From the NCBI GenBank assembly GCA_902797405.1, contig CADBSP010000116.1, positions 1 to 21,790 on the forward strand: a stretch of 21,790 bases of DNA. Direction: 5' to 3'. Both the position numbers and the translations under genes were made by a program. The notes under the pieces are model-generated. The model was not told the DNA's origin and did not search any database. It worked only from the letters and a program-made list of their open reading frames with translations. The first letter of the stretch is position 1, and every line of letters begins with the position of its first letter. This document shows, piece after piece, positions 7,207 to 14,970 of this stretch. Source of the stretch: an uncultured Eubacteriales bacterium. Its GTDB lineage: Bacteria; Bacillota; Clostridia; Peptostreptococcales; Anaerovoracaceae.

Positions 7207-8304
7207 ATGGGACTCGCCTTAGGTATAGATACAAGCAATTATAAAACATCAATCGCCCTTGTTGATAAAGAAGATAATATCGTTTATGATGATCGGCGAT
7301 TTTTGAATGTAAAAGAAGGTGAACGTGGATTAAGACAACAGGAAGCCTTGTTTCAGCATGTAAAAAGACTTCCTCGAATGATTGATCTAATGTTTTCGGA
7401 AGGAGATTTCCGATCCGAGATTGATGTTGTTGCTGTATCCAATAGACCTAGAAATATTGATGGCTCGTATATGCCTTGTTTTGAAGCAGGGCTTGGATAT
7501 GCCAAAACTATAGCTTCTTCTCTAAATGTTCCACTCCTTCAATTCTCACATCAGGAAGGACATATTTCTGCCGGAAGAAGGTTTTCGCCGTTAAGAGATA
7601 AATCCGATTTTATTTCCTTTCATTTTTCCGGAGGAACAACAGAGGCACTTAAATGCAGTTTTTATGAATCCGATTCAGAGAGAACAAACATTGAATTAAT
7701 CGGTGGAACTAAGGATATTTCTTATGGTCAATTAATCGATAGAATTGGTGTTTTCATGGGATATCCATTTCCTGCAGGAGAAGAAATCGATAATGGTGCC
7801 ATGAGAGCAAATAGTGGAAAAGAAATCTTTTCCTCAAGGAGTTTTTCAAATCTTAATAATGATACTCTTTCGTCTGAATCAAAAGAATTTTTAACGGATA
7901 ATTCTTCTTTTGATGGATTGATAAACGATAATGAATTAGTCCTACCTAAGATCAAAGTAACTGAACCATACATCAATCTATCCGGCATAGAGACTGCGGT
8001 TTTAAAAATACTGGAAAAGCATAAAGACAGACTCATGGATGAAAACTATAGAGATTATATATCTATGCTTTTGCTTAATGAAATATCAAAATCGATTATC
8101 GATATTATGAAAATACTCACGAATAATACAGGTATAAATGATTATCTGTTTGTTGGAGGTGTATCATCCAGTTCATATATCAGGTCGTTTATTGAAAGAA
8201 TGAGTAAGCCATTAAACATGAATGCATACTTTGCATCTCCTGATTTAGCATCTGACAATGCTGTGGGAACTGCCTTCCTTGGAGGTGATGCAGTATGGCT
8301 ATAG
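7207..8304 (+). CDS. Divergent TsaD/Kae1/Qri7-fold protein (TsaD paralogue)
   Basis: The 365-residue protein has the ASKHA-type TsaD fold but is clearly not the standard TsaD, which makes the t6A modification of tRNA. Matches in order are LGIDTSNYKTSIALVD (5-20, canonical GIETSCDET), HQEGH (115-119, the metal-binding HxxxH), SGGTTEAL (141-148, canonical SGGHTE), GTKDISYGQLIDRIG near 167-181, LSGIETAVLK (258-267, canonical FSGLKTAVL), FVGGVSSSSYIR (315-326) and LASDNAVGTA (347-356, canonical CTDNAAMIA). The three metal ligands (His115, His119, Asp350) are kept, but the acidic CDE triplet and the histidine of SGGH are lost. Residues about 200-250 form a poorly conserved Ser/Asn-rich insertion. 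It lies between nusB and xseA, where Bacillus has folD, and overlaps xseA by 10 bases. The family is sure; the activity is unknown. Confidence 0.82.
   Translation: MGLALGIDTSNYKTSIALVDKEDNIVYDDRRFLNVKEGERGLRQQEALFQHVKRLPRMIDLMFSEGDFRSEIDVVAVSNRPRNIDGSYMPCFEAGLGYAKTIASSLNVPLLQFSHQEGHISAGRRFSPLRDKSDFISFHFSGGTTEALKCSFYESDSERTNIELIGGTKDISYGQLIDRIGVFMGYPFPAGEEIDNGAMRANSGKEIFSSRSFSNLNNDTLSSESKEFLTDNSSFDGLINDNELVLPKIKVTEPYINLSGIETAVLKILEKHKDRLMDENYRDYISMLLLNEISKSIIDIMKILTNNTGINDYLFVGGVSSSSYIRSFIERMSKPLNMNAYFASPDLASDNAVGTAFLGGDAVWL
8281..8289 (+). promoter_or_regulatory. Strong ribosome binding site for xseA inside the TsaD-like gene
   Basis: GGAGGTGAT is a full-length complement of the 16S rRNA 3' end. 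It lies inside the last codons of the TsaD-like gene, 9 bases (from GGAGG) before the xseA ATG at 8295. It fixes the xseA start and indicates coupled translation across the 10-base overlap. Confidence 0.85.
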
Positions 8305-9422
8305 CTCCATTTACTGTATCTCAAGTCAATGACTTTATCTCCAGGATGTTTAAAACGGAACCACTTTTGAGACCTGTTGTAGTTAAAGGTGAAGTATCTT
8401 ATTTAAATTTCCATAGCAATGGTAATATATATTTATCCATATCCGATTCCAGGAGCAAATTGGATGGCGTCATTTTTCACAATAGGGTTAACGATACTGC
8501 CAGGTCACTTTCTCCGGGAGATGAAGTCATATGTGCAGGGAATATTGAAGCTTTCCCTGCTCAGAGCAAATATTCACTTTGGATAAATGATATTGAGCTT
8601 TCAGGAGAAGGTGAATTAGCTGCACAATTTGAGAAGCTAAAGAAGAAACTAAATGAAGAAGGATTATTTGACAAATCCAAGAAAAAACCTCTTCCAAAGT
8701 TTCCTAAACATATAGGTGTGGTTACCTCGGCCACAGGAGCGGCTGTTAAGGATATATTGAAAATCCTTACCGATAGAACTACGTTAACAGATATAACTGT
8801 TTTTCCTGTCCTGGTACAGGGACCATCCGCACCTAATGATATTTCGAATATGCTTCGGAAAATAGACAAAGAATTCAAGGGTGATATCGATCTTTTGATT
8901 GTAGGAAGAGGAGGGGGTTCAACCGAAGACCTTTCAGTCTTTAATGACGAGGGATTAGCTAGGGCTATCTTCGAATGCTCTATTCCTATCATCTCTGCTG
9001 TTGGTCATGAAATAGATACAACCATTTCTGATTTTGTCGCCGATGTAAGAGCTGAGACACCAACAGCTGCTGCACAAATAGCAGTCCAAAGTATAGACGA
9101 CTTAAAGGAATCAATTCATGCCAGAATGAGAGAACTAAATAGAGAACTCTCCAATAGATTGATGCATAAGGACTTTCAGGCGAGATCATTCATGGATCAA
9201 ATCAAAACGGGTATATCTTCTTTCATAAATAATGCCGAGAGAGATATAGAGAATCAGTTTTTGATTTTAAAGGAAAACGATCCCAGAAGATTCTTGGAAA
9301 AGGGTTTTGCTCTAGTAACTGAAGAAAGTGGACTTCCTATAACAACTTCCAAGTCTGTAAAAAAGGATGGAGCATATATACTGACCTTTGCCGACGGAAG
9401 TGCAAAGGTGAGAGGAGAATAA
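8295..9422 (+). CDS. xseA: Exonuclease VII large subunit
   Basis: XseA with several XseB copies forms exonuclease VII, which degrades single-stranded DNA from both ends into oligonucleotides. The N-terminal OB-fold covers about residues 4-102 (FTVSQVNDFISRMF, VVVKGEVS, GEGEL). The catalytic domain follows with PKHIGVVTSATGAAVKDI (137-154), VGRGGGSTEDLSVFND (203-218), LARAI (221-225), ISAVGHEIDTTISD (233-246) and RAETPTAAA (252-260). At 375 residues it is about 70-80 shorter than the Bacillus or E. coli proteins, with a reduced coiled-coil between about 265 and 330. The C-terminal LEKGFALV segment is present, so it is complete. It is followed by xseB after 1 base, and a very strong ribosome binding site supports the start. 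Confidence 0.95.
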   Translation: MAIAPFTVSQVNDFISRMFKTEPLLRPVVVKGEVSYLNFHSNGNIYLSISDSRSKLDGVIFHNRVNDTARSLSPGDEVICAGNIEAFPAQSKYSLWINDIELSGEGELAAQFEKLKKKLNEEGLFDKSKKKPLPKFPKHIGVVTSATGAAVKDILKILTDRTTLTDITVFPVLVQGPSAPNDISNMLRKIDKEFKGDIDLLIVGRGGGSTEDLSVFNDEGLARAIFECSIPIISAVGHEIDTTISDFVADVRAETPTAAAQIAVQSIDDLKESIHARMRELNRELSNRLMHKDFQARSFMDQIKTGISSFINNAERDIENQFLILKENDPRRFLEKGFALVTEESGLPITTSKSVKKDGAYILTFADGSAKVRGE

Positions 9423-9423
9423 T

Positions 9424-9624
9424 ATGGCCAAGAAGGATGTAAATGGGTTTGAAGATGCTTTAAAAGAACTTCAAACTTATGCAGAAAAAATAAGATCAAA
9501 CGACATTACACTGGATGAAGCAATTGATTGCTACGAAAAAGGCGCCAAGAGCTACGAAAAGTGTCTAAAGATACTCGAAGAAGCAAAACAAAAGATTTCA
9601 TATTATGGGGATGATGAAATATGA
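9424..9624 (+). CDS. xseB: Exonuclease VII small subunit
   Basis: A 66-residue, two-helix protein that coats the XseA coiled-coil and is needed for exonuclease VII function. It shows the family pattern FEDALKELQTYAEKIRS, then LDEAIDCYEKGAKSYEKC and a final LEEAKQKI (52-59). AGAGGAG at 9411-9417 lies inside the end of xseA, 6 bases before the ATG. Its TGA overlaps the ispA ATG by 4 bases (ATGA), so subunit levels and ispA are translationally linked. Confidence 0.93.
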   Translation: MAKKDVNGFEDALKELQTYAEKIRSNDITLDEAIDCYEKGAKSYEKCLKILEEAKQKISYYGDDEI

Positions 9625-10514
9625 AGGAATCTTACCAGGAATATCTAGATATAATTGAAGATAGTCTTACGGATTATCTTCCCAGAATTGATGAAAAATC
9701 CAAGACCCTTAGAAATGCTATGGAGTACTCGCTTACAGCTGGCGGAAAGAGACTTAGACCAGTTCTTCTTCTTTCCTCAGCTGAATTTGCAGGAATAGAT
9801 TCTAGGGCAGCGCTCCCATATGCTCTCGCAATTGAGTTTATTCACACCTACTCTTTAATTCATGATGATCTTCCTGCTATGGATGATGATGAGTTAAGGA
9901 GAGGGAAGCCAACCAATCATAAGGTTTTTGGCGAAGCTATGGCTATACTAGCAGGTGATGGACTTTTGAATTCCGCTTTTGAAATCATGTCAAAGGATCT
10001 CATGATGCATTTTGACAATAAAGAAGCATTAATTAGACGCATCAAAGCAATGCATGTTATTGCTAAGGCGGCAGGTGTTCAGGGAATGATAGGTGGACAG
10101 GCTACCGACGTTGAAAACGAAAGCGTAGAAGTATCCTCAGACACTCTTGAATATATTCACCATAATAAAACTGCAGCTCTTATAGTTGCTGCAGTAAAAG
10201 CTGGTCTTTATCTGGGTGATGCCAAGGACGATATGATTTACAAGATGGTTTCTTATGCAGAGAACCTTGGTTTAGCCTTCCAAATTGCAGATGATATTCT
10301 GGACGTAAAGGGAAACTCAGAGAGCCTTGGTAAAACCCCGGGGAAGGATTCCAAGGATGGAAAGAACACCTATGTGTCCATGTACGGATTAAAAGAGGCC
10401 GAAGAGAGACTTAAGAATGTTACAGCCAAAGCGGTTGACTCAATCGCTTCATATTATGACAATGCAGAATTCTTTAGAAATCTGGTAATAGAACTTGGAG
10501 AAAGGACATCATAA
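9621..10514 (+). CDS. ispA: Farnesyl diphosphate synthase (type II bacterial polyprenyl synthetase)
   Basis: It condenses isopentenyl diphosphate with allylic diphosphates to make farnesyl diphosphate, feeding undecaprenyl, quinone and related pathways. The 297-residue protein has GGKRLRPVL (41-49), the first aspartate-rich motif DDLPAMDD (82-89) with the two-residue insertion of bacterial type II enzymes, LRRGKPTNHKVFGEAMAILA (92-111), GMIGGQATD (155-163), and the second motif FQIADDILD (220-228) followed by GKTPGKDSKDGKNT. The closeness to Bacillus-type sequences around the first motif favours farnesyl chain length, though geranylgeranyl cannot be excluded. It overlaps xseB by 4 bases. A 53-base gap separates it from dxs. 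Confidence 0.93.
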   Translation: MKESYQEYLDIIEDSLTDYLPRIDEKSKTLRNAMEYSLTAGGKRLRPVLLLSSAEFAGIDSRAALPYALAIEFIHTYSLIHDDLPAMDDDELRRGKPTNHKVFGEAMAILAGDGLLNSAFEIMSKDLMMHFDNKEALIRRIKAMHVIAKAAGVQGMIGGQATDVENESVEVSSDTLEYIHHNKTAALIVAAVKAGLYLGDAKDDMIYKMVSYAENLGLAFQIADDILDVKGNSESLGKTPGKDSKDGKNTYVSMYGLKEAEERLKNVTAKAVDSIASYYDNAEFFRNLVIELGERTS

Positions 10515-10567
10515 AACTACTAGCCAATTAGAATAAACAACTTCTTTTAATATATGAGTGAAATACG

Positions 10568-12658
10568 ATGATTACTTGGAGAGGGAAAAACAATAACAAT
10601 TTGGATTTAATAAAAAGTCCAGATGACATAAAGCAAATGACAGAAAAAGAACTTGTAGAACTGGCTAAGGAAACAAGGGGTTTTTTACTTGAGAATGTGT
10701 CGAAGACAGGAGGGCATTTGGCTTCAAATCTTGGCGCCGTAGAGTTAACCTTGGCCCTTCATCATGTTTTTGATAGCCCTAATGATAAGATTATTTGGGA
10801 TGTCGGACACCAGTCCTATGTACATAAAATGATTACCGGTAGAATGGACGGGTTTTCAAATCTTAGGAAAACAGGCGGCATGAGTGGTTTCCCAAAGAGG
10901 GTAGAAAGCGAGCACGATATTTATGATACCGGGCATTCCAGTACTTCCATTGCTGCTGCTCTAGGTATTGCTACAGCCAGGGATTTAAAGGGCGAAGACT
11001 ATGAAGTAATTGCTGTTATTGGCGATGGGTCCATGACAGGTGGTCCTGCCTTTGAAGCGCTTAATAATGTTGGTAATGCTAATACTAAAATCATTATTCT
11101 TCTAAATGATAATGGTATGTCCATTTCCAGAAACATAGGCGGACTATCAGAACATTTGGGTAAACTCAGAACTTCAACCGGATATCAACAAGCCAAGGAA
11201 ACAATAAAAGACAAACTTGATCAGGTTCCGGTTCTTGGATCCGGTCTTAAATCTGTACTAGGGAGCACTAAGGATAATTTAAAATACATGCTTCTTTCCG
11301 GTGGTGTATTGTTTGAAGAATTGGGATTGACCTACCTGGGACCGATTGACGGACATAATATCAAAGATGTAATAAACGCTTTGAGACAGGCGAAGAATTT
11401 GGATGGTCCCGTTATCGTACATGCCATTACTAAAAAAGGAAAAGGCTATAAACATGCGGAATTTGACCCCAATAGATTTCATGGAATCGGAAGCTTCGAC
11501 ATAGAATCCGGTGAAACTATTTCCAAGCAGGAGCTAACATATTCTGAGGTGTTTGGGGATGCGCTATATGAAGTTGCAAAATATAATCCCCGTATTACGG
11601 CCATTACCGCTGCTATGTGCGATGCTACAGGACTAAACAAAATGCAAGAAGAATTTCCTGAGCGTGTTTTTGATGTTGGAATTGCTGAGGCCTATGGAGT
11701 TATCTTTGCAGCAGGTCAGGCAATAAACGGAATGCATCCATATGTTGCTATCTATTCTTCGTTCTTACAGAGGGCATATGATGAAATAATGGAGGATGTT
11801 TGTCTTCAGAAACTTCCTGTAACATTTGCAATTGATAGAGCAGGGATAGTGGGTGCAGATGGAGAAACACATCATGGAATATTTGATTTTTCATATTTGA
11901 TACCTATGCCGGGTATGACTGTATATTCACCATGCGATGCGGTTCAGCTCAGAAAAATGATAGAATTGTCATCCAAGGAAACGGGTCCTGTCGCAATTAG
12001 ATATCCTCGTGGAAATGCTGAAATAAAGAATCTAACCAAGGTTCAATACGAAGGTAAGAATATTAGACTGTACTCGGGTACGGATGTGGATATTCTAGCT
12101 GTTGGACCAATGCTGAATCAGGCAATAAAGGCAAGAAAACTGCTTAAAGATGAGGGTATAGATGCAGGAGTTGTTAACATTTCATTGGTTAAAAACGGAC
12201 AGGAAGAAAAACAAAAACCAGGGACCTATCTAATCGATGAAAAGCATATTCATCCCTTAATAGTCACGTTAGAGGATAATGTAAAACCAGGTGGATTTGG
12301 AGATTTCTTCAATTCCATGATGGTGGATAATAATTTAATTGATGGGAATAGGATTCTAAATATCGCCTGGCCAGATAAATTCATAGAACAGGGAAGTACT
12401 GATGATTTATATAAGGCTTATGGATTGGATGCCGAGGGAATTAAAAACTCTATAGTTAAAGAACTTAATTTGGTTTACGGAGAAGATGTAACTGAAACTA
12501 AGCATGAAAGAGTGAGAGATTCTCATGAAAAAGAAGAACGCATGCAGATTCTTCATACTATTTTCCATGAAGAGCATGATGATAGCTTAAAGGAAAGAAA
12601 TAAGGAAAAGAAAGATAAGAAGAAACGCGTAACGATTGGAAATAAGAAAGAACAATAA
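10568..12658 (+). CDS. dxs: 1-deoxy-D-xylulose-5-phosphate synthase, atypical
   Basis: It joins pyruvate and glyceraldehyde-3-phosphate, using thiamine diphosphate, as the first step of the MEP isoprenoid pathway. The canonical parts are TGGHLASNLGAVELT (47-61), DVGHQSYVHKM (78-88), the cofactor motif GDGSMTGGPAFEALNN (152-167), LNDNGMSISRNIGG (179-192) and DRAGIVGADGETHHG (423-437). Two segments deviate: the usual GIAEQHAV is GIAEAYGV (371-378, Glu374 kept), and the usual NxRFxKPLD block near 537-555 is replaced by an altered NISLVKNGQEEKQKPG. The protein has 696 residues against about 630 usual, with a very charged Lys/Glu-rich tail from about 640. No clear Shine-Dalgarno sequence precedes the ATG. 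Downstream of ispA it has the Bacillus order. The product call is good; catalytic equivalence is less sure. Confidence 0.86.
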   Translation: MITWRGKNNNNLDLIKSPDDIKQMTEKELVELAKETRGFLLENVSKTGGHLASNLGAVELTLALHHVFDSPNDKIIWDVGHQSYVHKMITGRMDGFSNLRKTGGMSGFPKRVESEHDIYDTGHSSTSIAAALGIATARDLKGEDYEVIAVIGDGSMTGGPAFEALNNVGNANTKIIILLNDNGMSISRNIGGLSEHLGKLRTSTGYQQAKETIKDKLDQVPVLGSGLKSVLGSTKDNLKYMLLSGGVLFEELGLTYLGPIDGHNIKDVINALRQAKNLDGPVIVHAITKKGKGYKHAEFDPNRFHGIGSFDIESGETISKQELTYSEVFGDALYEVAKYNPRITAITAAMCDATGLNKMQEEFPERVFDVGIAEAYGVIFAAGQAINGMHPYVAIYSSFLQRAYDEIMEDVCLQKLPVTFAIDRAGIVGADGETHHGIFDFSYLIPMPGMTVYSPCDAVQLRKMIELSSKETGPVAIRYPRGNAEIKNLTKVQYEGKNIRLYSGTDVDILAVGPMLNQAIKARKLLKDEGIDAGVVNISLVKNGQEEKQKPGTYLIDEKHIHPLIVTLEDNVKPGGFGDFFNSMMVDNNLIDGNRILNIAWPDKFIEQGSTDDLYKAYGLDAEGIKNSIVKELNLVYGEDVTETKHERVRDSHEKEERMQILHTIFHEEHDDSLKERNKEKKDKKKRVTIGNKKEQ

Positions 12659-12665
12659 TTGTAGT

Positions 12666-13586
12666 ATGAAAGAAAGACTGGATGTACTATTGGTTAATCA
12701 AGGCTTTTTCCAATCCAGAGAGAAAGCAAAAAGGGCCATAATGGCCGGAGAGGTTTTTGTTGATGGAAGGGTTTTTGATAAACCCGGAATGTCTATATCT
12801 GAAGATTCCGTTATTTCCGTAAAGAACGATTCCTGTCCATATGTCAGTCGTGGCGGGTTTAAGCTGGAAAAGGCAATTCGCGACTTCAATATTGATTTAA
12901 ATGGATTGGTATGCATGGATATTGGTGCATCAACAGGTGGTTTCACCGATTGCATGTTACAAAGTGGGGCCCATAAGGTATATGCAATAGATGTTGGATA
13001 TGGACAATTGGACTATAAACTTAGAATTGATGAAAGAGTAGTTAATATCGAAAAATGCAATTTTAGATATTTTGACAATATAGGTGAAGGTGGTGAACCT
13101 ATCATATTGGAACCAGTTGATTTTGCCTCAATAGATGTTTCATTTATTTCCTTAAAACACATTTTTCCGATATGCCAGAAGCTTCTTAGACCCCTTAACT
13201 ACAACGATGACAGTATTATCCATGCACCTGATAATAATATACCTTCAATAAATGAATCAGGTAAAGTGTGCTGCCTGGTGAAGCCACAGTTTGAAGCAGG
13301 AAAAGAACAGGTCGGAAAAAAAGGGATAATTAAGGACATTAAAGTTCATAGAGAGGTAATAGAAAACGTTATAGGATATGCGCTAAGTTCAGGTCTATAT
13401 CCCACTAATCTCAGTTTTTCACCGATTACCGGGGCAAAAGGAAATATAGAATACCTCTTATATCTTAACAAAAGTGAAGATATGGGGTATAATATACAGG
13501 TTGAGGATATACTAAAAGATACTGAACTATGTATCGGTGAAATGATTGAAAAAACAATTGAAGAAGCACATTCTTCTTTGAAATAA
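12666..13586 (+). CDS. tlyA: TlyA-family 16S/23S rRNA (cytidine-2'-O)-methyltransferase
   Basis: Members methylate ribose 2'-O positions in rRNA (TlyA/YqxC group). The ATG at 12666 gives 306 residues starting MKERLDVLLV, as in family members. A TTG at 12636 in the same frame would add ten residues of low quality and overlap dxs by 23 bases, so it is less likely. Neither start has a clear ribosome binding site. An S4 RNA-binding domain spans about 1-60 (SREKAKRAIMAGEVFVDG). The Rossmann methyltransferase has the SAM motif MDIGASTGGFTDCML (84-98), AIDVGYGQLDYKLR (107-120), DVSFISLK (157-164) and CLVKPQFEAGKEQVGKKGIIKD (203-224). It is longer than the usual 270 residues because of an Asn/Asp-rich insertion at about 176-198 and a longer C-terminus. 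Confidence 0.9.
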   Translation: MKERLDVLLVNQGFFQSREKAKRAIMAGEVFVDGRVFDKPGMSISEDSVISVKNDSCPYVSRGGFKLEKAIRDFNIDLNGLVCMDIGASTGGFTDCMLQSGAHKVYAIDVGYGQLDYKLRIDERVVNIEKCNFRYFDNIGEGGEPIILEPVDFASIDVSFISLKHIFPICQKLLRPLNYNDDSIIHAPDNNIPSINESGKVCCLVKPQFEAGKEQVGKKGIIKDIKVHREVIENVIGYALSSGLYPTNLSFSPITGAKGNIEYLLYLNKSEDMGYNIQVEDILKDTELCIGEMIEKTIEEAHSSLK

Positions 13587-13631
13587 TTGAGATTCAAAAT
13601 AATAGAAAAACATAATAATAGAAATAGATTA

Positions 13632-13661
13632 GCTCGTATATGAAGACAATCATATTTGAGC
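13632..13661 (+). other. Hairpin after tlyA
   Basis: GCTCGTATATGA (13632-13643) pairs with TCATATTTGAGC (13650-13661) over 12 positions, with one T-T mismatch and one G-T wobble, around the six-base loop AGACAA. It stands 45 bases after the tlyA stop and immediately before the probable promoter of the aminotransferase. No T-run follows, so it is at best an imperfect terminator of the long upstream operon. It might also be a protein-binding inverted repeat overlapping the promoter region. Confidence 0.45.
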
Positions 13662-13662
13662 C

Positions 13663-13691
13663 TTAAAATGGACAATTATTATTTATATAAT
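13663..13691 (+). promoter_or_regulatory. Probable sigma-A promoter for the aminotransferase gene
   Basis: A perfect TATAAT -10 element is at 13686-13691, with TTAAAA at 13663-13668 as a weak -35 (four of six bases) 17 bases upstream. Transcription would start near 13698, about 34 bases before the ATG. The 145-base gap after tlyA and the good ribosome binding site fit a separate transcription unit. It is in AT-rich sequence, where chance matches are common. Confidence 0.5.
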
Positions 13692-13731
13692 AATACAAAC
13701 TATAGGACTTATTTGTTAAAGGAGAAAAAGA

Positions 13732-14931
13732 ATGAGAGTATCTGAAAGAGTGCAGGAGATGCAATTCTCGCCAATCAGAAAGTTTAATCCAATTGCTATT
13801 AAGGCAAAGGAAAACGGAAAAAAGGTGTATCACCTTAATATTGGACAGCCGGACGTTGAGACTCCGGAATGCTTTATGGGTTCAATTAAAGCATTTAACG
13901 AATCTGTTATCAAATATGCGGAATCCGGTGGTGTTGTTGAGCTTCAGGATGCTGTAATAGATTATTATAAGCAGTATGGAATGGAATTCGAGAGAAGCGA
14001 CATGATTGTTACAAATGGCGGGTCAGAAGCTCTTACAATGGCCTTCCTTACAATCATTAATCCGGGAGAAGAGATTCTTTTGGCTGAACCGTTCTATACA
14101 AACTATCACACATTCCTTACAACTGCCGGCGGTAAGATTTGCCCAATTACAACCAAGGCAGAAGATGGATTCAGCTATGCAACCAGAGAGCAGATTGAAC
14201 CTTTAATCAATGAAAAGACCAGAGCAATCTGCTGTATTTCCCCTGGAAATCCAACTGGTAATGTTTTGACGCTGGATGAGATGAGACTTATCGGTGAAAT
14301 TGCAAAGGAACATGACCTATATATTATCGCTGACGAAGTATACAGAGAATTTGCCTATGACGACAGAGAAGTTGCTTCCTTTGGAATGCTTCCGGAATAT
14401 GCAGATAGAGTAATAATCATTGACTCCGTATCAAAGAGATTTTCCGCATGCGGTGCACGTATTGGTCTTCTCATTTCCAAGAATAAAGATGTTATGTCTT
14501 CCGCTATGAAGATTGCTCAGGCCAGACTGTGTGTTTCAACTGTTGATCAGATTGGATCAATCGGTCTATTCAGACTTCCACAGAGTTATTATGATGAAGT
14601 TAAGGCTGAATATTGCGGACGTCGTGATGCTGTTTATGAGGAGATGATGAAAATCCCCGGTGTTGTTTGCCAGAAGCCCGGTGGTGCCTTCTATATGACA
14701 GTTAAACTTCCGGTTGACAATGTAGAAGACTTCCTCATGTTCATGTTGGAAGAATTCGACGACAATGGTGAGACGGTTATGTTTGCACCTGCAGAAGGAT
14801 TCTATGCAACACCTGGACTAGGTAAGGATGAGATTAGAATCGCTTATGTCCTCAACCAAAACGACATGAGAAGAGGCTCCGAGCTTATTAGACTTGGAAT
14901 TGAAGCATATAACAAAAAACTAGGAAAGTAA
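13732..14931 (+). CDS. Pyridoxal phosphate-dependent aminotransferase, class I/II (AspC family)
   Basis: A fold-type I aminotransferase of 399 residues, probably acting on aspartate or aromatic amino acids. Visible landmarks are LNIGQPDVETP (35-45), KYAESGG (61-67, canonical Y..xxG), NGGSEAL (95-101), SPGNPTGNVLT (170-180), ADEVYREFAYDD (200-211, with Asp201 for the PLP nitrogen), DSVSKRFSACGARIG (231-245, Schiff-base Lys235) and PGGAFYM near 321-327. The start has AAAGGAG at 13718-13724 with a 7-base spacer and its own probable promoter. The substrate cannot be settled from sequence; the NGGSEAL and SKRFSACGARIG signatures point to the aspartate aminotransferase-like subgroup. A hairpin follows 5 bases after the stop. 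Confidence 0.88.
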   Translation: MRVSERVQEMQFSPIRKFNPIAIKAKENGKKVYHLNIGQPDVETPECFMGSIKAFNESVIKYAESGGVVELQDAVIDYYKQYGMEFERSDMIVTNGGSEALTMAFLTIINPGEEILLAEPFYTNYHTFLTTAGGKICPITTKAEDGFSYATREQIEPLINEKTRAICCISPGNPTGNVLTLDEMRLIGEIAKEHDLYIIADEVYREFAYDDREVASFGMLPEYADRVIIIDSVSKRFSACGARIGLLISKNKDVMSSAMKIAQARLCVSTVDQIGSIGLFRLPQSYYDEVKAEYCGRRDAVYEEMMKIPGVVCQKPGGAFYMTVKLPVDNVEDFLMFMLEEFDDNGETVMFAPAEGFYATPGLGKDEIRIAYVLNQNDMRRGSELIRLGIEAYNKKLGK

Positions 14932-14936
14932 TATAA

Positions 14937-14960
14937 GGGGACGGTCTTAATACCGTCCCT
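14937..14960 (+). terminator. GC-rich hairpin between the aminotransferase gene and mutS
   Basis: GGGACGGT (14938-14945) pairs perfectly with ACCGTCCC (14952-14959) around the loop CTTAAT, and a G-T pair (14937/14960) can extend it. It begins 5 bases after the aminotransferase stop and ends 10 bases before the mutS start. No T-run follows. It may reduce read-through, or act on translation of mutS, because the only SD-like bases (AAGGGG, 14935-14940) are part of its left arm. Confidence 0.5.
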
Positions 14961-14970
14961 AATTAAAACA

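Noticed and set aside
8561..8992. 143-codon open frame on the minus strand
   Set aside because: It lies wholly inside xseA, whose protein matches its family in the other strand. The minus frame has a Ser/Pro/Leu-rich composition typical of antisense shadows, with no family motif.
12636..12665. TTG start for tlyA ten codons upstream of the ATG
   Set aside because: The added residues are not part of the family N-terminus, no Shine-Dalgarno sequence is present, and it would overlap dxs by 23 bases; the ATG at 12666 matches the standard MKERLD start.
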